Part shown: positions 53,796 to 63,565 of the stretch, piece by piece
Layout: every line of letters begins with the position of its first letter
Position numbering within the stretch: the stretch's first letter is position 1
DNA from: Dyadobacter frigoris
Lineage (GTDB): Bacteria; Bacteroidota; Bacteroidia; Cytophagales; Spirosomataceae
Length of the DNA: 64,000 nt
Direction: 5' to 3'
Assembly: GCF_005280585.1 (NCBI RefSeq)
Contig: NZ_SZVO01000024.1
Span: forward strand, 1 to 64,000
Position numbers and translations under genes: made by a program
Notes under the pieces: generated by a model
The model's database searches: none
Told to the model about the DNA's origin: nothing
Seen by the model: only the letters and a program-made list of their open reading frames with translations

Positions 53796-53822
53796 CTTGC
53801 CGGGTTTTATAAACCTGGCAAG
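53796..53822 (+). terminator. Terminator after SusD gene
   Basis: CTTGCCGGGTTT (53796-53807) pairs with AAACCTGGCAAG (53811-53822, one mismatch), followed by TTTTC. Confidence 0.7.
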
Positions 53823-53891
53823 TTTTCATTCAAATAACTTTATAAAATTTAACGTTATAAATTGTTAATTAAGTAAAATAAAATATTAAGT

Positions 53892-56588
53892 TTGGAAGTG
53901 AAAAAACTCAGATATTATATTGGGCTACTGGCGGTCGGTACGGCCTGTCTTGCCTCCGTATCCAGGCCGGAATTGCCGCTGTTCAGAGCTGTGACCGATT
54001 CGGTATCTATTAAAATTCCTGATTCCAGCCGGTTCACTGCAATGACGTTGATTTCCGGACTGGATGAGCCGATGGGAATGACGATTTTGCCAAATTATGA
54101 TATAGTAGTAGCCGAGAGAAAAGGTGCCGTCCGTTATTTTAATAACACTACTAAAGAACTTTCCACGATCGCTCAGTTTAATGTTTTCAGTGGAATTGAA
54201 GATGGCCTGCTCGGTGTAGCTACTGACCCGGATTTTAAAAACAATAACTGGATATACTTTTACTACGGTGTTGCCGGGGATAAAAATATAAGCAACTTGG
54301 CACGCTTCGAACTGAAAGACCATAATCTGATACAGTCGTCGAAGAAGGTATTGCTGGAAGTGCCGACACAGCGTAAATACTGCTGTCACTCTGCGGGTTA
54401 TATTACATTTGATCCTGATGGATTGTTGTATTTATCGATTGGCGACAATACAAATGCCGAAGAAATTGAAGGTCATAATCCAACTGACGAGAGGCCGGGC
54501 CATGAACTGGCAGACGACCAGGGTGCGACGGCTAACAGCAATGATTTCCGGGGAAAAATACTGCGCATCAGACCGCTAGCGGATGGGACGTACAGTATTC
54601 CGGACGGCAATCTATTTCCGAAAGACGGATCTTTGGGGAAACCTGAAATTTATGTAATGGGTTTAAGAAACCCGTTCAGAATGTCCGTGGACCCCAAAAC
54701 GAAATATGTGTATTGGGGGGATGTCGGGCCGGATACCGAAATTAAAGCGAGTGAAGGGAAACTGAGCTATGACGAGATCAATCAGGCGCGTAAACCCGGA
54801 TTTTTCGGTTATCCTTATTTTTTGGGTGATAACGAGGTTTTTCCTGATTATAATTTTGAAACAAAACAGGAAGGTCCCGGAAAAGATCCCCTGCATCCAA
54901 TCAATGATTCGCCCAATAATACCGGTCTGAAAAACCTGCCACCTGCCCAGCCTGCATTTATCTGGTATGGAAAAGGCCCGTCCAAAAAATGGCCGGAAGT
55001 AGGTAAGGGAGCCGCAAGTGCCATGGCAGGACCGGTTTATTACAGTGATCTGTATCGGAAAGCACCTTATAAACTGCCTGATTATTACAACGGAAAGCTG
55101 TTTATTTTTGAGTGGGTCAGAAAATGGATTATGGCTGTTACCATGGACAGCGAAGGTAATTATGTGAGCATGGAACCCTTTATGCCGCAGCTGAAAGTAG
55201 TGGCGCCGATGGATATGCAGATCGCTCCGGACGGTGCAGTATATCTGCTTGCTTATGGTACAAACTGGTTTGCCAGAAACACAGATTCAGGCATCATCCG
55301 GATAGAATATTCAGAAGGGAACCGCAATCCGGTGGCTGCATTGAAAGTGGGGAAAACAATGGGCGCAGCGCCGTTTACAGTGGAGCTATCCGCCAATGCG
55401 TCAAAGGACTATGATGCCGATGACAGGCTTTCTTATGAATGGAAAATAGGTGATAAAAAAGCAGCTGGCCAGGATATTCGTCATACATTTACCAAACCCG
55501 GCATCTATAATGTTGTACTGACGGTATCGGATCAAAATGGCGGAAAAGGAACGGCCACCACTCAGATAAAAGTAGGCAACACACCACCCGATCTGACCAT
55601 TGTAACAAAGGCTAACCGCAGCTTTTACTGGGATAATTCTGAATTTGATTACCAGATAAAAATCAGTGACAAAGAAGATGGGAAAATAGATCCGCAGAAA
55701 GTAAATGTCAGTTTCAATTACCTGACTTTTGGAAAAGATCTGGCAGGTGCCCTGAGCTCCGGTGGAGAAAATGACCTGCGGTTTTCAGGTACTGAAAAGC
55801 TGTATGCTTCTCTGGATTGCAAATCCTGCCATACAATGGAAACAAAATCAGTAGGCCCGGCTTTGAAAGAAATTGCAAAAAAATACAAGGACCGGGAAGG
55901 ATCGGATATATTGCTTGCCCGCAAAATAATTACCGGCGGAAGCGGCAACTGGGGAACGTATCCCATGCCGCCGCATGCTGATCTGCCGGAAAAGGATGCG
56001 AAGGAAATAGCCGGATATATTTTGTCAATGGGTCAAAAAGCAGGAAAAATGCCACTTTCCAGCGTCATGAAGCTAACTGAACATGAAGGAAAAGGAAATG
56101 AAGGAGCCTATGTACTTCAGGCATCGTATATGGATAAGGGTGCCAATGGAATTGAGCCGCTGAAAGCCAGCAGCTACGTGGTCCTTCGAAACCCTTTAAT
56201 ACAGCTTGAAGACTATCAGGAAGGAAATGTGGGCGTGGTGATCGCTACGCAAAACACCGGGTTCATCTCACATATTGCAAACATTACCGACGGGAAATAT
56301 ACCCGTTTCAATGCAATCGACCTGAATCATATCAAGTCAGTCAGGTTAAGAATACAGGAGCAGGGCGCTGGCGGAACTGTGGAATTGAGAAACGGGGCAA
56401 AAGACGGACCTCTGCTTGGGAAAACAGAAATTGCCGCCGGGCAGACAGAAGATCCAAAAACAGGCTGGAAAGAAATTGATTTGCCTGTCAGCCCCACAAC
56501 CGGTATGCACGACTTGTATTTTGTATTTAAAAATCCAAATTCAAAAAGAGCCTTATTTCATATTGACTGGATGTATTTTGAAAAATAA
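53892..56588 (+). CDS. PQQ-type sugar dehydrogenase fused to PKD and cytochrome c domains
   Basis: 898 residues. A signal peptide, then a six-bladed propeller of the soluble glucose/sorbosone dehydrogenase type (MTLISGLDEPMGMTILPNYD, GLRNPFRMSVDPKTKYVYWGD). A PKD domain (GAAPFTVELSANASKDYD) and a cytochrome c domain with CKSCH haem motif and YPMPP axial Met follow, then a C-terminal carbohydrate-binding-like region. Such fusions oxidise sugars at the envelope and pass electrons to the cytochrome. Start codon is TTG 53892 or GTG 53898; no ATG is near. It follows the SusD terminator. Confidence 0.9.
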   Translation: MEVKKLRYYIGLLAVGTACLASVSRPELPLFRAVTDSVSIKIPDSSRFTAMTLISGLDEPMGMTILPNYDIVVAERKGAVRYFNNTTKELSTIAQFNVFSGIEDGLLGVATDPDFKNNNWIYFYYGVAGDKNISNLARFELKDHNLIQSSKKVLLEVPTQRKYCCHSAGYITFDPDGLLYLSIGDNTNAEEIEGHNPTDERPGHELADDQGATANSNDFRGKILRIRPLADGTYSIPDGNLFPKDGSLGKPEIYVMGLRNPFRMSVDPKTKYVYWGDVGPDTEIKASEGKLSYDEINQARKPGFFGYPYFLGDNEVFPDYNFETKQEGPGKDPLHPINDSPNNTGLKNLPPAQPAFIWYGKGPSKKWPEVGKGAASAMAGPVYYSDLYRKAPYKLPDYYNGKLFIFEWVRKWIMAVTMDSEGNYVSMEPFMPQLKVVAPMDMQIAPDGAVYLLAYGTNWFARNTDSGIIRIEYSEGNRNPVAALKVGKTMGAAPFTVELSANASKDYDADDRLSYEWKIGDKKAAGQDIRHTFTKPGIYNVVLTVSDQNGGKGTATTQIKVGNTPPDLTIVTKANRSFYWDNSEFDYQIKISDKEDGKIDPQKVNVSFNYLTFGKDLAGALSSGGENDLRFSGTEKLYASLDCKSCHTMETKSVGPALKEIAKKYKDREGSDILLARKIITGGSGNWGTYPMPPHADLPEKDAKEIAGYILSMGQKAGKMPLSSVMKLTEHEGKGNEGAYVLQASYMDKGANGIEPLKASSYVVLRNPLIQLEDYQEGNVGVVIATQNTGFISHIANITDGKYTRFNAIDLNHIKSVRLRIQEQGAGGTVELRNGAKDGPLLGKTEIAAGQTEDPKTGWKEIDLPVSPTTGMHDLYFVFKNPNSKRALFHIDWMYFEK

Positions 56589-56592
56589 CGAA

Positions 56593-57567
56593 ATGATGAA
56601 CCGACGAAATTTTATATACAACACGGCTCTTGGTGTGATGGCCGCCGAAGGGAATATTGGCTGGGGCAAAAACTACACTGCCGAAATAGGTAAAAGAATT
56701 GGAATTATCGGGCTGGATACGAGCCACAGTGAAGTATTTACCAAAATGATCAATGCTGGTAATGCGGATATGAAAGGCTACAAAGTAGTGGCGGCTTATC
56801 CGCATGGAAGCAAAGATATCGCCTCTGCTTTGAAAATGAAACCTGAAATCATAAAAGCTGTGCAGAGCCTGGGCGTAGAGATCGTGGATTCCATTGAAGA
56901 GCTGTTGAGCAAAGTCGATGTGGTTTTACTCGAATCCAACGATGGAAGGCCTCATCTTGAACAGGCGCTGCCGGTTTTCAAAGCGGGAAAAAGAATGTTC
57001 ATCGACAAACCCGTGGCACCGGATCTGAAAGGAGCAACAGCGATTTTTGATGCTGCAAAGCAATACAATACGTCCTTTTTTACATCTTCGGCTTTACGGT
57101 TTGATGTAAGCGTCCAAAAAGTAGCTGGCGGCTCTATCGGTAAAGTTATCGGGGCCGATGTGTACACGCCTGCCGAAATTGATAAAAATCACAGCGATCT
57201 GGCCTGGTATGCCATTCATGGTGTAGAAATGCTTTTTACCGTAATGGGTCCGGGCTGCAAGAGGGTTAGCAGGACGTATCAGGAAGGAACGGATCTGGTA
57301 ACCGGTGTATGGGATGACGGGAGAATTGGAACATTAAGAGGTATTAGGACAGGGGCTGCAAATATTGCCGGAACTGCTTTTGGAGAGAAAGGAATTGCTC
57401 CGCTAGGGCCTTTTGCTTCTTATGAACCACTGGTCAATGAGATTTTAACGTTTTTTGATTCAGGAAAACCACCGGTAACTCCAGGCGAAACCATCGAAAT
57501 TTTCAGGTTTATCGATGCGGCTGACCGAAGCAGAAAACAAGGTGGGATTGCAGCGTCTTTGAGTTAA
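56593..57567 (+). CDS. Gfo/Idh/MocA oxidoreductase with Tat-like signal
   Basis: About 324 residues (ATG 56593 or 56596; an ORF opening at 56416 overlaps the previous gene and is too early). MNRRNFIYNTALGVMAAEG is a twin-arginine signal with RR. Then a Rossmann segment (IGIIGLDTSHSEVFTKMINAG) and the IDKPVAPD motif equivalent to the EKP of the family. It acts on a sugar, often through a 3-keto intermediate with NAD. It starts 5 bases after the dehydrogenase gene. Confidence 0.88.
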   Translation: MMNRRNFIYNTALGVMAAEGNIGWGKNYTAEIGKRIGIIGLDTSHSEVFTKMINAGNADMKGYKVVAAYPHGSKDIASALKMKPEIIKAVQSLGVEIVDSIEELLSKVDVVLLESNDGRPHLEQALPVFKAGKRMFIDKPVAPDLKGATAIFDAAKQYNTSFFTSSALRFDVSVQKVAGGSIGKVIGADVYTPAEIDKNHSDLAWYAIHGVEMLFTVMGPGCKRVSRTYQEGTDLVTGVWDDGRIGTLRGIRTGAANIAGTAFGEKGIAPLGPFASYEPLVNEILTFFDSGKPPVTPGETIEIFRFIDAADRSRKQGGIAASLS

Positions 57568-57612
57568 ATGAAACAATTGTAAGACTATCCTGAATCCTTA
57601 AATATTAGCTGA

Positions 57613-58791
57613 ATGCAAAAATATATTGATCTGTACCGCAGCACACTTTTAAATGACATCATACCTTTCTGGATGAAAAACTCTCCTGATACCGAAGCAG
57701 GAGGTTATTTTACCTGTCTGGACCGGCAAGGTAAGGTGTATGATACCGATAAGTTTGTCTGGCTGCAATGCCGGCAGGTCTGGTGTTTTGCCATGTTATA
57801 TAACCAGGTTGAGCAAAAACAGGAGTGGCTGGACCTTGCACTTCATGGTGCGAAGTTTCTTGAAAAATATGGCCGGGATAAAAAAGGAAACTGGTATTTT
57901 TCACTGGATCGTTATGGAAATCCTTTAACCCAGCCTTATAACATTTTTTCCGATTGCTTTGCTGCAATGGGATTCGGACAGCTTTACAAAGCCACCGGAA
58001 ATGAGAATTTCCGGGATATTGCTGTCGATACTTTTCATGCTGTTTTGAAAAGAAAAGGGGATCCGAAAGGAATTTATAACAAGTCGTTTCCGCAAACCAG
58101 GCCGCTACAGGGATTTGCCCTTCCAATGATCCTTTGCAACCTGGTTCTGGAAATGGAATCACTTCTGGATGCCGGTTTGGTACAATCTGTTATAGATCAA
58201 GGCATTGATACGGTTATGAATAAATTTTATAAACCCGAACCGGGCGTTATTCTAGAAAACATTACACCCGACGGTTTATTTTCTAATTCGTTTGAAGGCC
58301 GGCTGGTTAATCCTGGGCATGGACTGGAAGCGATGTGGTTTATAATGGACCTTGCGGAGCGGACTTCGGATTATAAACTGATCCGGAAGGCCACGGATAT
58401 TACACTGGAATTACTGGAATATGGCTGGGACAAAAAGTATGGCGGCATTTTTTATTTTAAGGATGTAAAAGGATTTCCGCCTCAGCAGCTGGAATGGGAT
58501 CAGAAACTCTGGTGGGTACATATTGAAACGCTGATCAGTTTGTTAAAAGGCTACCTGCATACTGGTGATGAGCGCTGCCTTGCCTGGTTTGAAAAGGTTC
58601 ACGATTATACCTGGGAACATTTCCCCGATCCTGCTAACGGAGAATGGTTTGGATATCTGAACAGGGAAGGAGAGCCGCTTCTGACGTTAAAAGGCGGCAA
58701 ATGGAAAGGTTGTTTTCATGTTCCGCGCGGGTTATACCAGTGCTGGAAAACGTTGGAAAAAATCAATGAAAAATCGCTTGTAAACGTCTGA
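57613..58791 (+). CDS. AGE-family epimerase/isomerase
   Basis: 392 residues, (alpha/alpha)6 barrel of the N-acylglucosamine 2-epimerase / cellobiose 2-epimerase type. Motif regions: KFVWLQCRQVWCFAMLYN, NPGHGLEAMWFIMDLAERT (His), WWVHIETLISL (His) and FHVPRGLYQCWKTLE. It epimerises or isomerises a sugar such as glucose/mannose-type units. The MFS gene starts one base after its stop. Confidence 0.9.
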   Translation: MQKYIDLYRSTLLNDIIPFWMKNSPDTEAGGYFTCLDRQGKVYDTDKFVWLQCRQVWCFAMLYNQVEQKQEWLDLALHGAKFLEKYGRDKKGNWYFSLDRYGNPLTQPYNIFSDCFAAMGFGQLYKATGNENFRDIAVDTFHAVLKRKGDPKGIYNKSFPQTRPLQGFALPMILCNLVLEMESLLDAGLVQSVIDQGIDTVMNKFYKPEPGVILENITPDGLFSNSFEGRLVNPGHGLEAMWFIMDLAERTSDYKLIRKATDITLELLEYGWDKKYGGIFYFKDVKGFPPQQLEWDQKLWWVHIETLISLLKGYLHTGDERCLAWFEKVHDYTWEHFPDPANGEWFGYLNREGEPLLTLKGGKWKGCFHVPRGLYQCWKTLEKINEKSLVNV

Positions 58792-58792
58792 T

Positions 58793-60061
58793 ATGGCACA
58801 TATTCCTGTTTCTGGTCCGCACACAGCGGTAACTGTCCCCAATCAGAACTACACGCCTGCATTACCCGTGCTTGCCGTATTGTATTTCATGATGGGCCTG
58901 ATTACCTGTCTGAACGATACACTGGTGCCGTTTTTTAAGAACAGTTTTAACCTGACCTATACGCAATCTGCCCTGGTGCAGTTTTATTTCTTTTTTACTT
59001 ATGGAATCATGTCTGTTCCGGCTGGCTGGCTGGTAGAAAAAATTGGCTTTAAACGTGCAATGGTCACCGGGTTCCTCGTTGCAGCGATTGGCACTTTTTT
59101 GTTTTTTCCTGCTTCTATGATGCACAAATACTATTTTTTCCTGGCCGCCCTTTTTATATTGGCAATCGGAGTCGTGCTGCTTCAGGTAGCCGCCAATCCA
59201 TTTATTACCATATTGGGTCCGGCCAGAACGGCGTCTTCCAGACTTACGCTGATCCAGGGCGTGGGAGCACTGGGTACCACGATTGCACCACTTTTAGGGA
59301 CCTGGCTTATTTTGAACCGGGCAAAAGAATTCTTACAACAACCGGGCGAATCCTTACGACTGCCTTATTTATGTATCACCGGTTTTCTGGTTTTGATTGC
59401 CCTGGTCGTCAGTCGTATTAACCTACCCAAAATCAGCACTCATTCCGAAACAGGTAAGGGTATTGGTACTAAAATCTTCCGGTTCAGAAATTTAAAATTC
59501 GGAGTGATCGCACTATTCTGTTATGTTGGAGCAGAAGTTTCAATTGGTTCATTTTTAACTAATTACATTTCCGATACCCTGACAATAAGCGAAAACCAGG
59601 CGAATAGTTTTGTAGCGTTTTACTGGGGAGGCATGCTGGTGGGAAGATTTATTGGCGCTGCATTGTTAAGATTCCTGCGTGCGCCGCTCGTACTCACGTT
59701 TTGTGTGCTCATGGCCATTTTGCTGATTCTTTTTTCTGTAAATTCCTCAGGTTCTGTGGCGGTTTGGACGATGACTGGCGTCGGGCTGTGTAATTCGGTC
59801 ATGTTTGCTACTATTTTTTCATTGGCAGTAACCGGTGTGGGAAAATATGCTACAAAAGCTTCGGGCTGGTTGTCAACAGCCATTGTCGGAGGAGCAGTAG
59901 TATCGTTTTTTCAGGGCTGGCTCATAGATCATTTCAACTGGACAGTTGCCTTTATGCTGCCATTGGCATGTTATTTCTTCATCCTGTTTTTCGCATTGAA
60001 CGGGTACAAACCCAAAGCAGATTTGAGGTTGGGAATACAGACAAGTCATCCTGATCAATGA
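58793..60061 (+). CDS. FucP-type sugar MFS transporter
   Basis: 422 residues, 12 membrane helices. The markers FMMGLITCLNDTLVPFFKNSF, YGIMSVPAGWLVEKIGFKRA and AANPFITILGPA match the L-fucose/glucose-galactose proton symporter group. It brings the sugar across the inner membrane. The coupled gene order (epimerase, MFS) suggests the epimerase acts on the transported sugar. Confidence 0.9.
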   Translation: MAHIPVSGPHTAVTVPNQNYTPALPVLAVLYFMMGLITCLNDTLVPFFKNSFNLTYTQSALVQFYFFFTYGIMSVPAGWLVEKIGFKRAMVTGFLVAAIGTFLFFPASMMHKYYFFLAALFILAIGVVLLQVAANPFITILGPARTASSRLTLIQGVGALGTTIAPLLGTWLILNRAKEFLQQPGESLRLPYLCITGFLVLIALVVSRINLPKISTHSETGKGIGTKIFRFRNLKFGVIALFCYVGAEVSIGSFLTNYISDTLTISENQANSFVAFYWGGMLVGRFIGAALLRFLRAPLVLTFCVLMAILLILFSVNSSGSVAVWTMTGVGLCNSVMFATIFSLAVTGVGKYATKASGWLSTAIVGGAVVSFFQGWLIDHFNWTVAFMLPLACYFFILFFALNGYKPKADLRLGIQTSHPDQ

Positions 60062-60126
60062 TGCAGCGTCACTGATTCAATAAAAAAGTTATAATTTTAA
60101 AGCCTTTAAGGTATTAGATTTCGATT

Positions 60127-61332
60127 ATGAGCAGACCACTTCATGTAGCAGCTAACTATAAAACCAAAGATCCCGGACGTATAATTCTGGGTTATCTGGC
60201 CAACAACGGAGGGATGACTTTGCCTGAACTTGGGAAGCGGCTCAACGTAAGTGTTCCAAAGGTGACAGTACTTGTCAATGATTTAAAAAAGGATGGACTG
60301 GTTCAGGATTATGGCAAGATTGAATCCTCAGGAGGGCGCCGGCCCAATTTGTACGGAGTTGCTGCTGATGCAGCGTATTTTATCGGCGTAGATGTCAAGC
60401 AGTATCATGTCAGTATTGGTTTGGCAGATCTGGATAAAAATTTAATTAAAAATTCGGGAAAGATCCCGTATAACCTGGATAATACGGTAGAATCCAGAGA
60501 CGAACTTTGCCGGCATATTCTTACTTTTATTACCGGCCTTTCCATACCAAAAAACAAAATTCAGGGAGTAGGGATCAATCTTTCCGGCCGCGTCAATTAC
60601 AAGACCGGCCACAGTTACAGCTATTTCTATTTTGACGAAAGGCCGCTGAGCAAAATTGTGGAGGAGAAAATCGGTTATCACGTATATCTTGAAAACGATT
60701 CGCGGGCAATGGCTTATGGCGAATTTTGTATGGGCGTTGTGCAGGATGAAAAGGATGTTCTGTTTTTGAACCTGGATTATGGAATAGCAGTAGGGATCTT
60801 AATGGATGGAAAACTCTATTACGGAAAGTCGGGTTATGCGGGTGAGGTAGGGCACATGCCAGTTTTTAATAATGAATATATTTGCCGGTGTGGTAAAAAA
60901 GGCTGCCTTGAAACCCAGGCTTCGGGATGGGCACTTGTCCGCATGTTCCGGGAAAAATTACTGGAAGGATCATCTTCACTGATCAGTTCCAAAATAACCG
61001 ATCCGGATAAAATTACAATGGAAGATATTATTCAGGCCGCTATCGCTGATGACGTGCTGGCGATTGAGCTGATCGCACAGCTTGGCGAAAATCTTGGGCG
61101 GGGAATCGCATCACTTATCAACGTTTTCAATCCCGAACTAGTAATCCTTGGCGGCAGCCTGATGGCAACTCAGGAATATATCTGGCTTCCGATTAAAACG
61201 GCAATTAATAAATATTCATTGAGCCTTGTAAATAATGATACCCGGTTATCCATGTCAAAACTCGGCGAAGACGCAGGTTTGTTAGGTGCATGCCTTTTGG
61301 TGCGAAACAGGTTCCTGGATTTTACCGGATAA
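60127..61332 (+). CDS. ROK-family repressor (NagC-like)
   Basis: 401 residues: N-terminal winged HTH (GMTLPELGKRLNVSVPKVTVLVND), then an ROK sugar-kinase-like domain with the zinc motif CRCGKKGCLE and LNLDYGIAVGILMDG. Likely senses the sugar and controls the locus. The gene follows MFS by 65 bases. Confidence 0.9.
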   Translation: MSRPLHVAANYKTKDPGRIILGYLANNGGMTLPELGKRLNVSVPKVTVLVNDLKKDGLVQDYGKIESSGGRRPNLYGVAADAAYFIGVDVKQYHVSIGLADLDKNLIKNSGKIPYNLDNTVESRDELCRHILTFITGLSIPKNKIQGVGINLSGRVNYKTGHSYSYFYFDERPLSKIVEEKIGYHVYLENDSRAMAYGEFCMGVVQDEKDVLFLNLDYGIAVGILMDGKLYYGKSGYAGEVGHMPVFNNEYICRCGKKGCLETQASGWALVRMFREKLLEGSSSLISSKITDPDKITMEDIIQAAIADDVLAIELIAQLGENLGRGIASLINVFNPELVILGGSLMATQEYIWLPIKTAINKYSLSLVNNDTRLSMSKLGEDAGLLGACLLVRNRFLDFTG

Positions 61333-62165
61333 AATCACAAAGAAATGATGTGCAAATTTACACCATGGAAAATCGGCATAACTATGAGTAAGTCATCCAA
61401 TTTGGTATGAATCCTTCGTAACCAGTGGGCAAAGTCGGACTGGATAGGTATTAGGTAGTTTTCGAAATTGATAATTGTTTTCTTTTTAGATAATCGGTTT
61501 TTATCTGCATAACCATGATATCCCTTGACTGCGGCTTCCAGGATATAAATAGACCTATAGTCTTCATCTTAATTTTGCATAAAAATTTAATATAAATAGT
61601 ACTGGGTAATTTTTGTAAGTGCTGTTTTTATAAATTCCGATCGGCATATGTCAGGCAAATTGGCGCATCTCTTAGACATTCCTAATGGATATCCCAGCAT
61701 GCCTGTAAATTCACTTTTAAGGTCTTTTGCCAGCTGTTCAGTTACTTCCAACCCCGCCCGGAGCTATCCTTTGCTGTTCTAGGATTGGGGAGTTACTTAA
61801 ATACGGGGCAAACTTCCTAAAGATATGATTTAATTTACTTATTATCAGATATATATTAATAATTTATTTGTGATTGATTAGTACAATATTATAAATTCCT
61901 TAAAATGACTTTACTTCCTACACAATATAAAAATAGTTAGTACCTACATTCGAAATAAAGTGTATTACTGCCTTGTTAAAATGATGATTTTAATGTTTCC
62001 TTCTTTTTTTTAGTAATCGACAGCCAATTAAATGATTTTATCCATCTTTCCTAATATGCCGGTGTCATACCAAAATGACATTAGCTGCATGGCAATTTAA
62101 ATATGTAAATTGGGGTGGGTATTCGTTTTTTATATAGTAAAAACGAATGGTAAAAAACGGGCCAT
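61333..62165. other. Gene-poor 830-base stretch
   Basis: No coding frame or RNA structure that I can support. It is AT-rich with many stops, and separates the sugar locus from a transposase fragment. Possibly decayed mobile DNA. Confidence 0.5.
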
Positions 62166-62333
62166 ATGAGGATTATTGATATTCTTGATCAGGAAGAAAT
62201 AAAAGAATTTGAAAGCCTTCCCGCTTTTTCTTTTCAACAACGTAAGGTATCTTTTGACTTGCCTGGCTGTCTAAAAATTAAATTGCGTGGTCTAGCCTCG
62301 GATATCAATAATTATTTTGATTTTAAAGGATAA
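62166..62333 (+). pseudogene. Fragment resembling a Tn3-family transposase N-terminus
   Basis: 55 codons (MRIIDILDQEEIKEFESLP, QQRKVSFDLPGCLKIKLRG, then a stop). The order matches the DUF4158 start of Tn3-type transposases in Bacteroidota (ILDQ-EIKEF, FDLP--LK-KLR). After 45 residues it diverges into the deacetylase gene's 3' end, so it is a remnant. Confidence 0.4.
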
Positions 62334-63166
62334 TCCTGCAACTGGGTAAATGTATAGCCCTGCTGCTTTAACAGAGGTATTATTTTTTCAAGGGCCTCAT
62401 AGGTATTCCATTTGGGATGATTAAAGTGCATGATAATCAACGCTCCCGGCCTGACACTTTTGAGCACATTGCGCTGGATTGTTTTGACGGGTGTACCGGG
62501 CACCGAGTCACCGGAAAGTACATCGAAGCTGACCATGGTAACATTTGGATTTTTAGCGATTTTAGCACAAGCTTCGTCGGTAAATGCTGTGGAAGACCGG
62601 AAAAACAAGGGGCGTCGACCCGTGATGGATTCTATTTTTCGTTCATTCGCTTCGATTTCATCAAACGCGTCAGGCACATCAGCAGTACCTTTGATCCCAT
62701 ATTCACTTTCACCGTCAACAGAACAAGGGTTGTGATTCAGACCATGATTTTTGATTTCGAAAAGCTTTTCTTTACTCAATTCTAAAAACGTATCATAATT
62801 GGCGTCGATCCACTTTCCGGAGACAAATAAGGTTGCAGGAATTTCATTCCTTCTTAAATAATTGATGAGGTCGGCATTATATTCGCTCCCATGCAGACCG
62901 CCACATGCATCGAAGGTAAGGGCAAGCAGTTTCTTGTTGGTAACCAAATCTTCATCGACGCCTTTCACAAATTCTCCCCAGGTCCCTGGTTTTACATTTG
63001 CGAATGTTTTATCAACCTCATTTTTCTTTTCAAGATAAGAATTGTCCTTGTACAGCTTGCGAAGAAAATTCTCGTTTACCACACTGGCAGGCTGAGACAG
63101 AAGAATTTTTGAGCTCAGTAAGAATAGCATTGATATGTGTATAGATTTCATGTTGCTGGATTTCAA
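62312..63166 (-). CDS. Polysaccharide deacetylase (NodB domain)
   Basis: 284 residues (start 63166; ATG 63151 also fits). Signal peptide (MKSIHISMLFLLSSKILLSQ), then a NodB fold: LLALTFDACGG with the catalytic Asp, NHGLNHNPC with the metal His pair, FFRSSTAF, and SVRPGALIIMHFNHPK. It removes acetyl groups from surface or wall polysaccharides. The 3' end overlaps the Tn3-like fragment. Confidence 0.9.
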   Translation of the reverse strand: MKSSNMKSIHISMLFLLSSKILLSQPASVVNENFLRKLYKDNSYLEKKNEVDKTFANVKPGTWGEFVKGVDEDLVTNKKLLALTFDACGGLHGSEYNADLINYLRRNEIPATLFVSGKWIDANYDTFLELSKEKLFEIKNHGLNHNPCSVDGESEYGIKGTADVPDAFDEIEANERKIESITGRRPLFFRSSTAFTDEACAKIAKNPNVTMVSFDVLSGDSVPGTPVKTIQRNVLKSVRPGALIIMHFNHPKWNTYEALEKIIPLLKQQGYTFTQLQDYPLKSK

Positions 63167-63287
63167 ATTTTCGAAAAAAAGTAACTATGATAGAGAGAAT
63201 TAGTAAATAGGCTTTAATTTTCGTAAAGTCGTTTTTCTGATGGTTAGTCTTAGGGTTAAGAAGATTAAACCTGATTGTCCATTGCCT

Positions 63288-63565
63288 TTAAACCGTGCTG
63301 GCTCCGAAGAAATGGCCAACCAAAGCCGTTATGCCCATGGCTGCGGTTCCCCAGAATGCGATCCGGGCTACTGCTATGCCGACCTTTGACCCTCCCGTTT
63401 TGGCTGCAAGAGCCCCTAAAACCATCAGGAAAATAATGGAGAAGCCATATTGATAGTATACCATAAAATGTAATGGCGCCAGCATAGAAACAAGAAATGG
63501 CAACAAAGCCCCGAAGGTAATGAGCCGAAAGATGCAAAAGCAGCCTGGAGGGGTTTGTCGGATAT
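63288..63565 (-). pseudogene. VIT/CCC1-type transporter, C-terminal remnant
   Basis: Reading leftward, KPLQAAFASFG and, after a frameshift near 63515, TFGALLPFLVSMLAPLHF and VARIAFWGTAAMGITALVGHFFGA match the last third of a VIT-family iron/manganese transporter with two membrane helices. The N-terminal part is missing. It is joined in frame to the VirJ-like coding sequence to its right. Confidence 0.75.
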
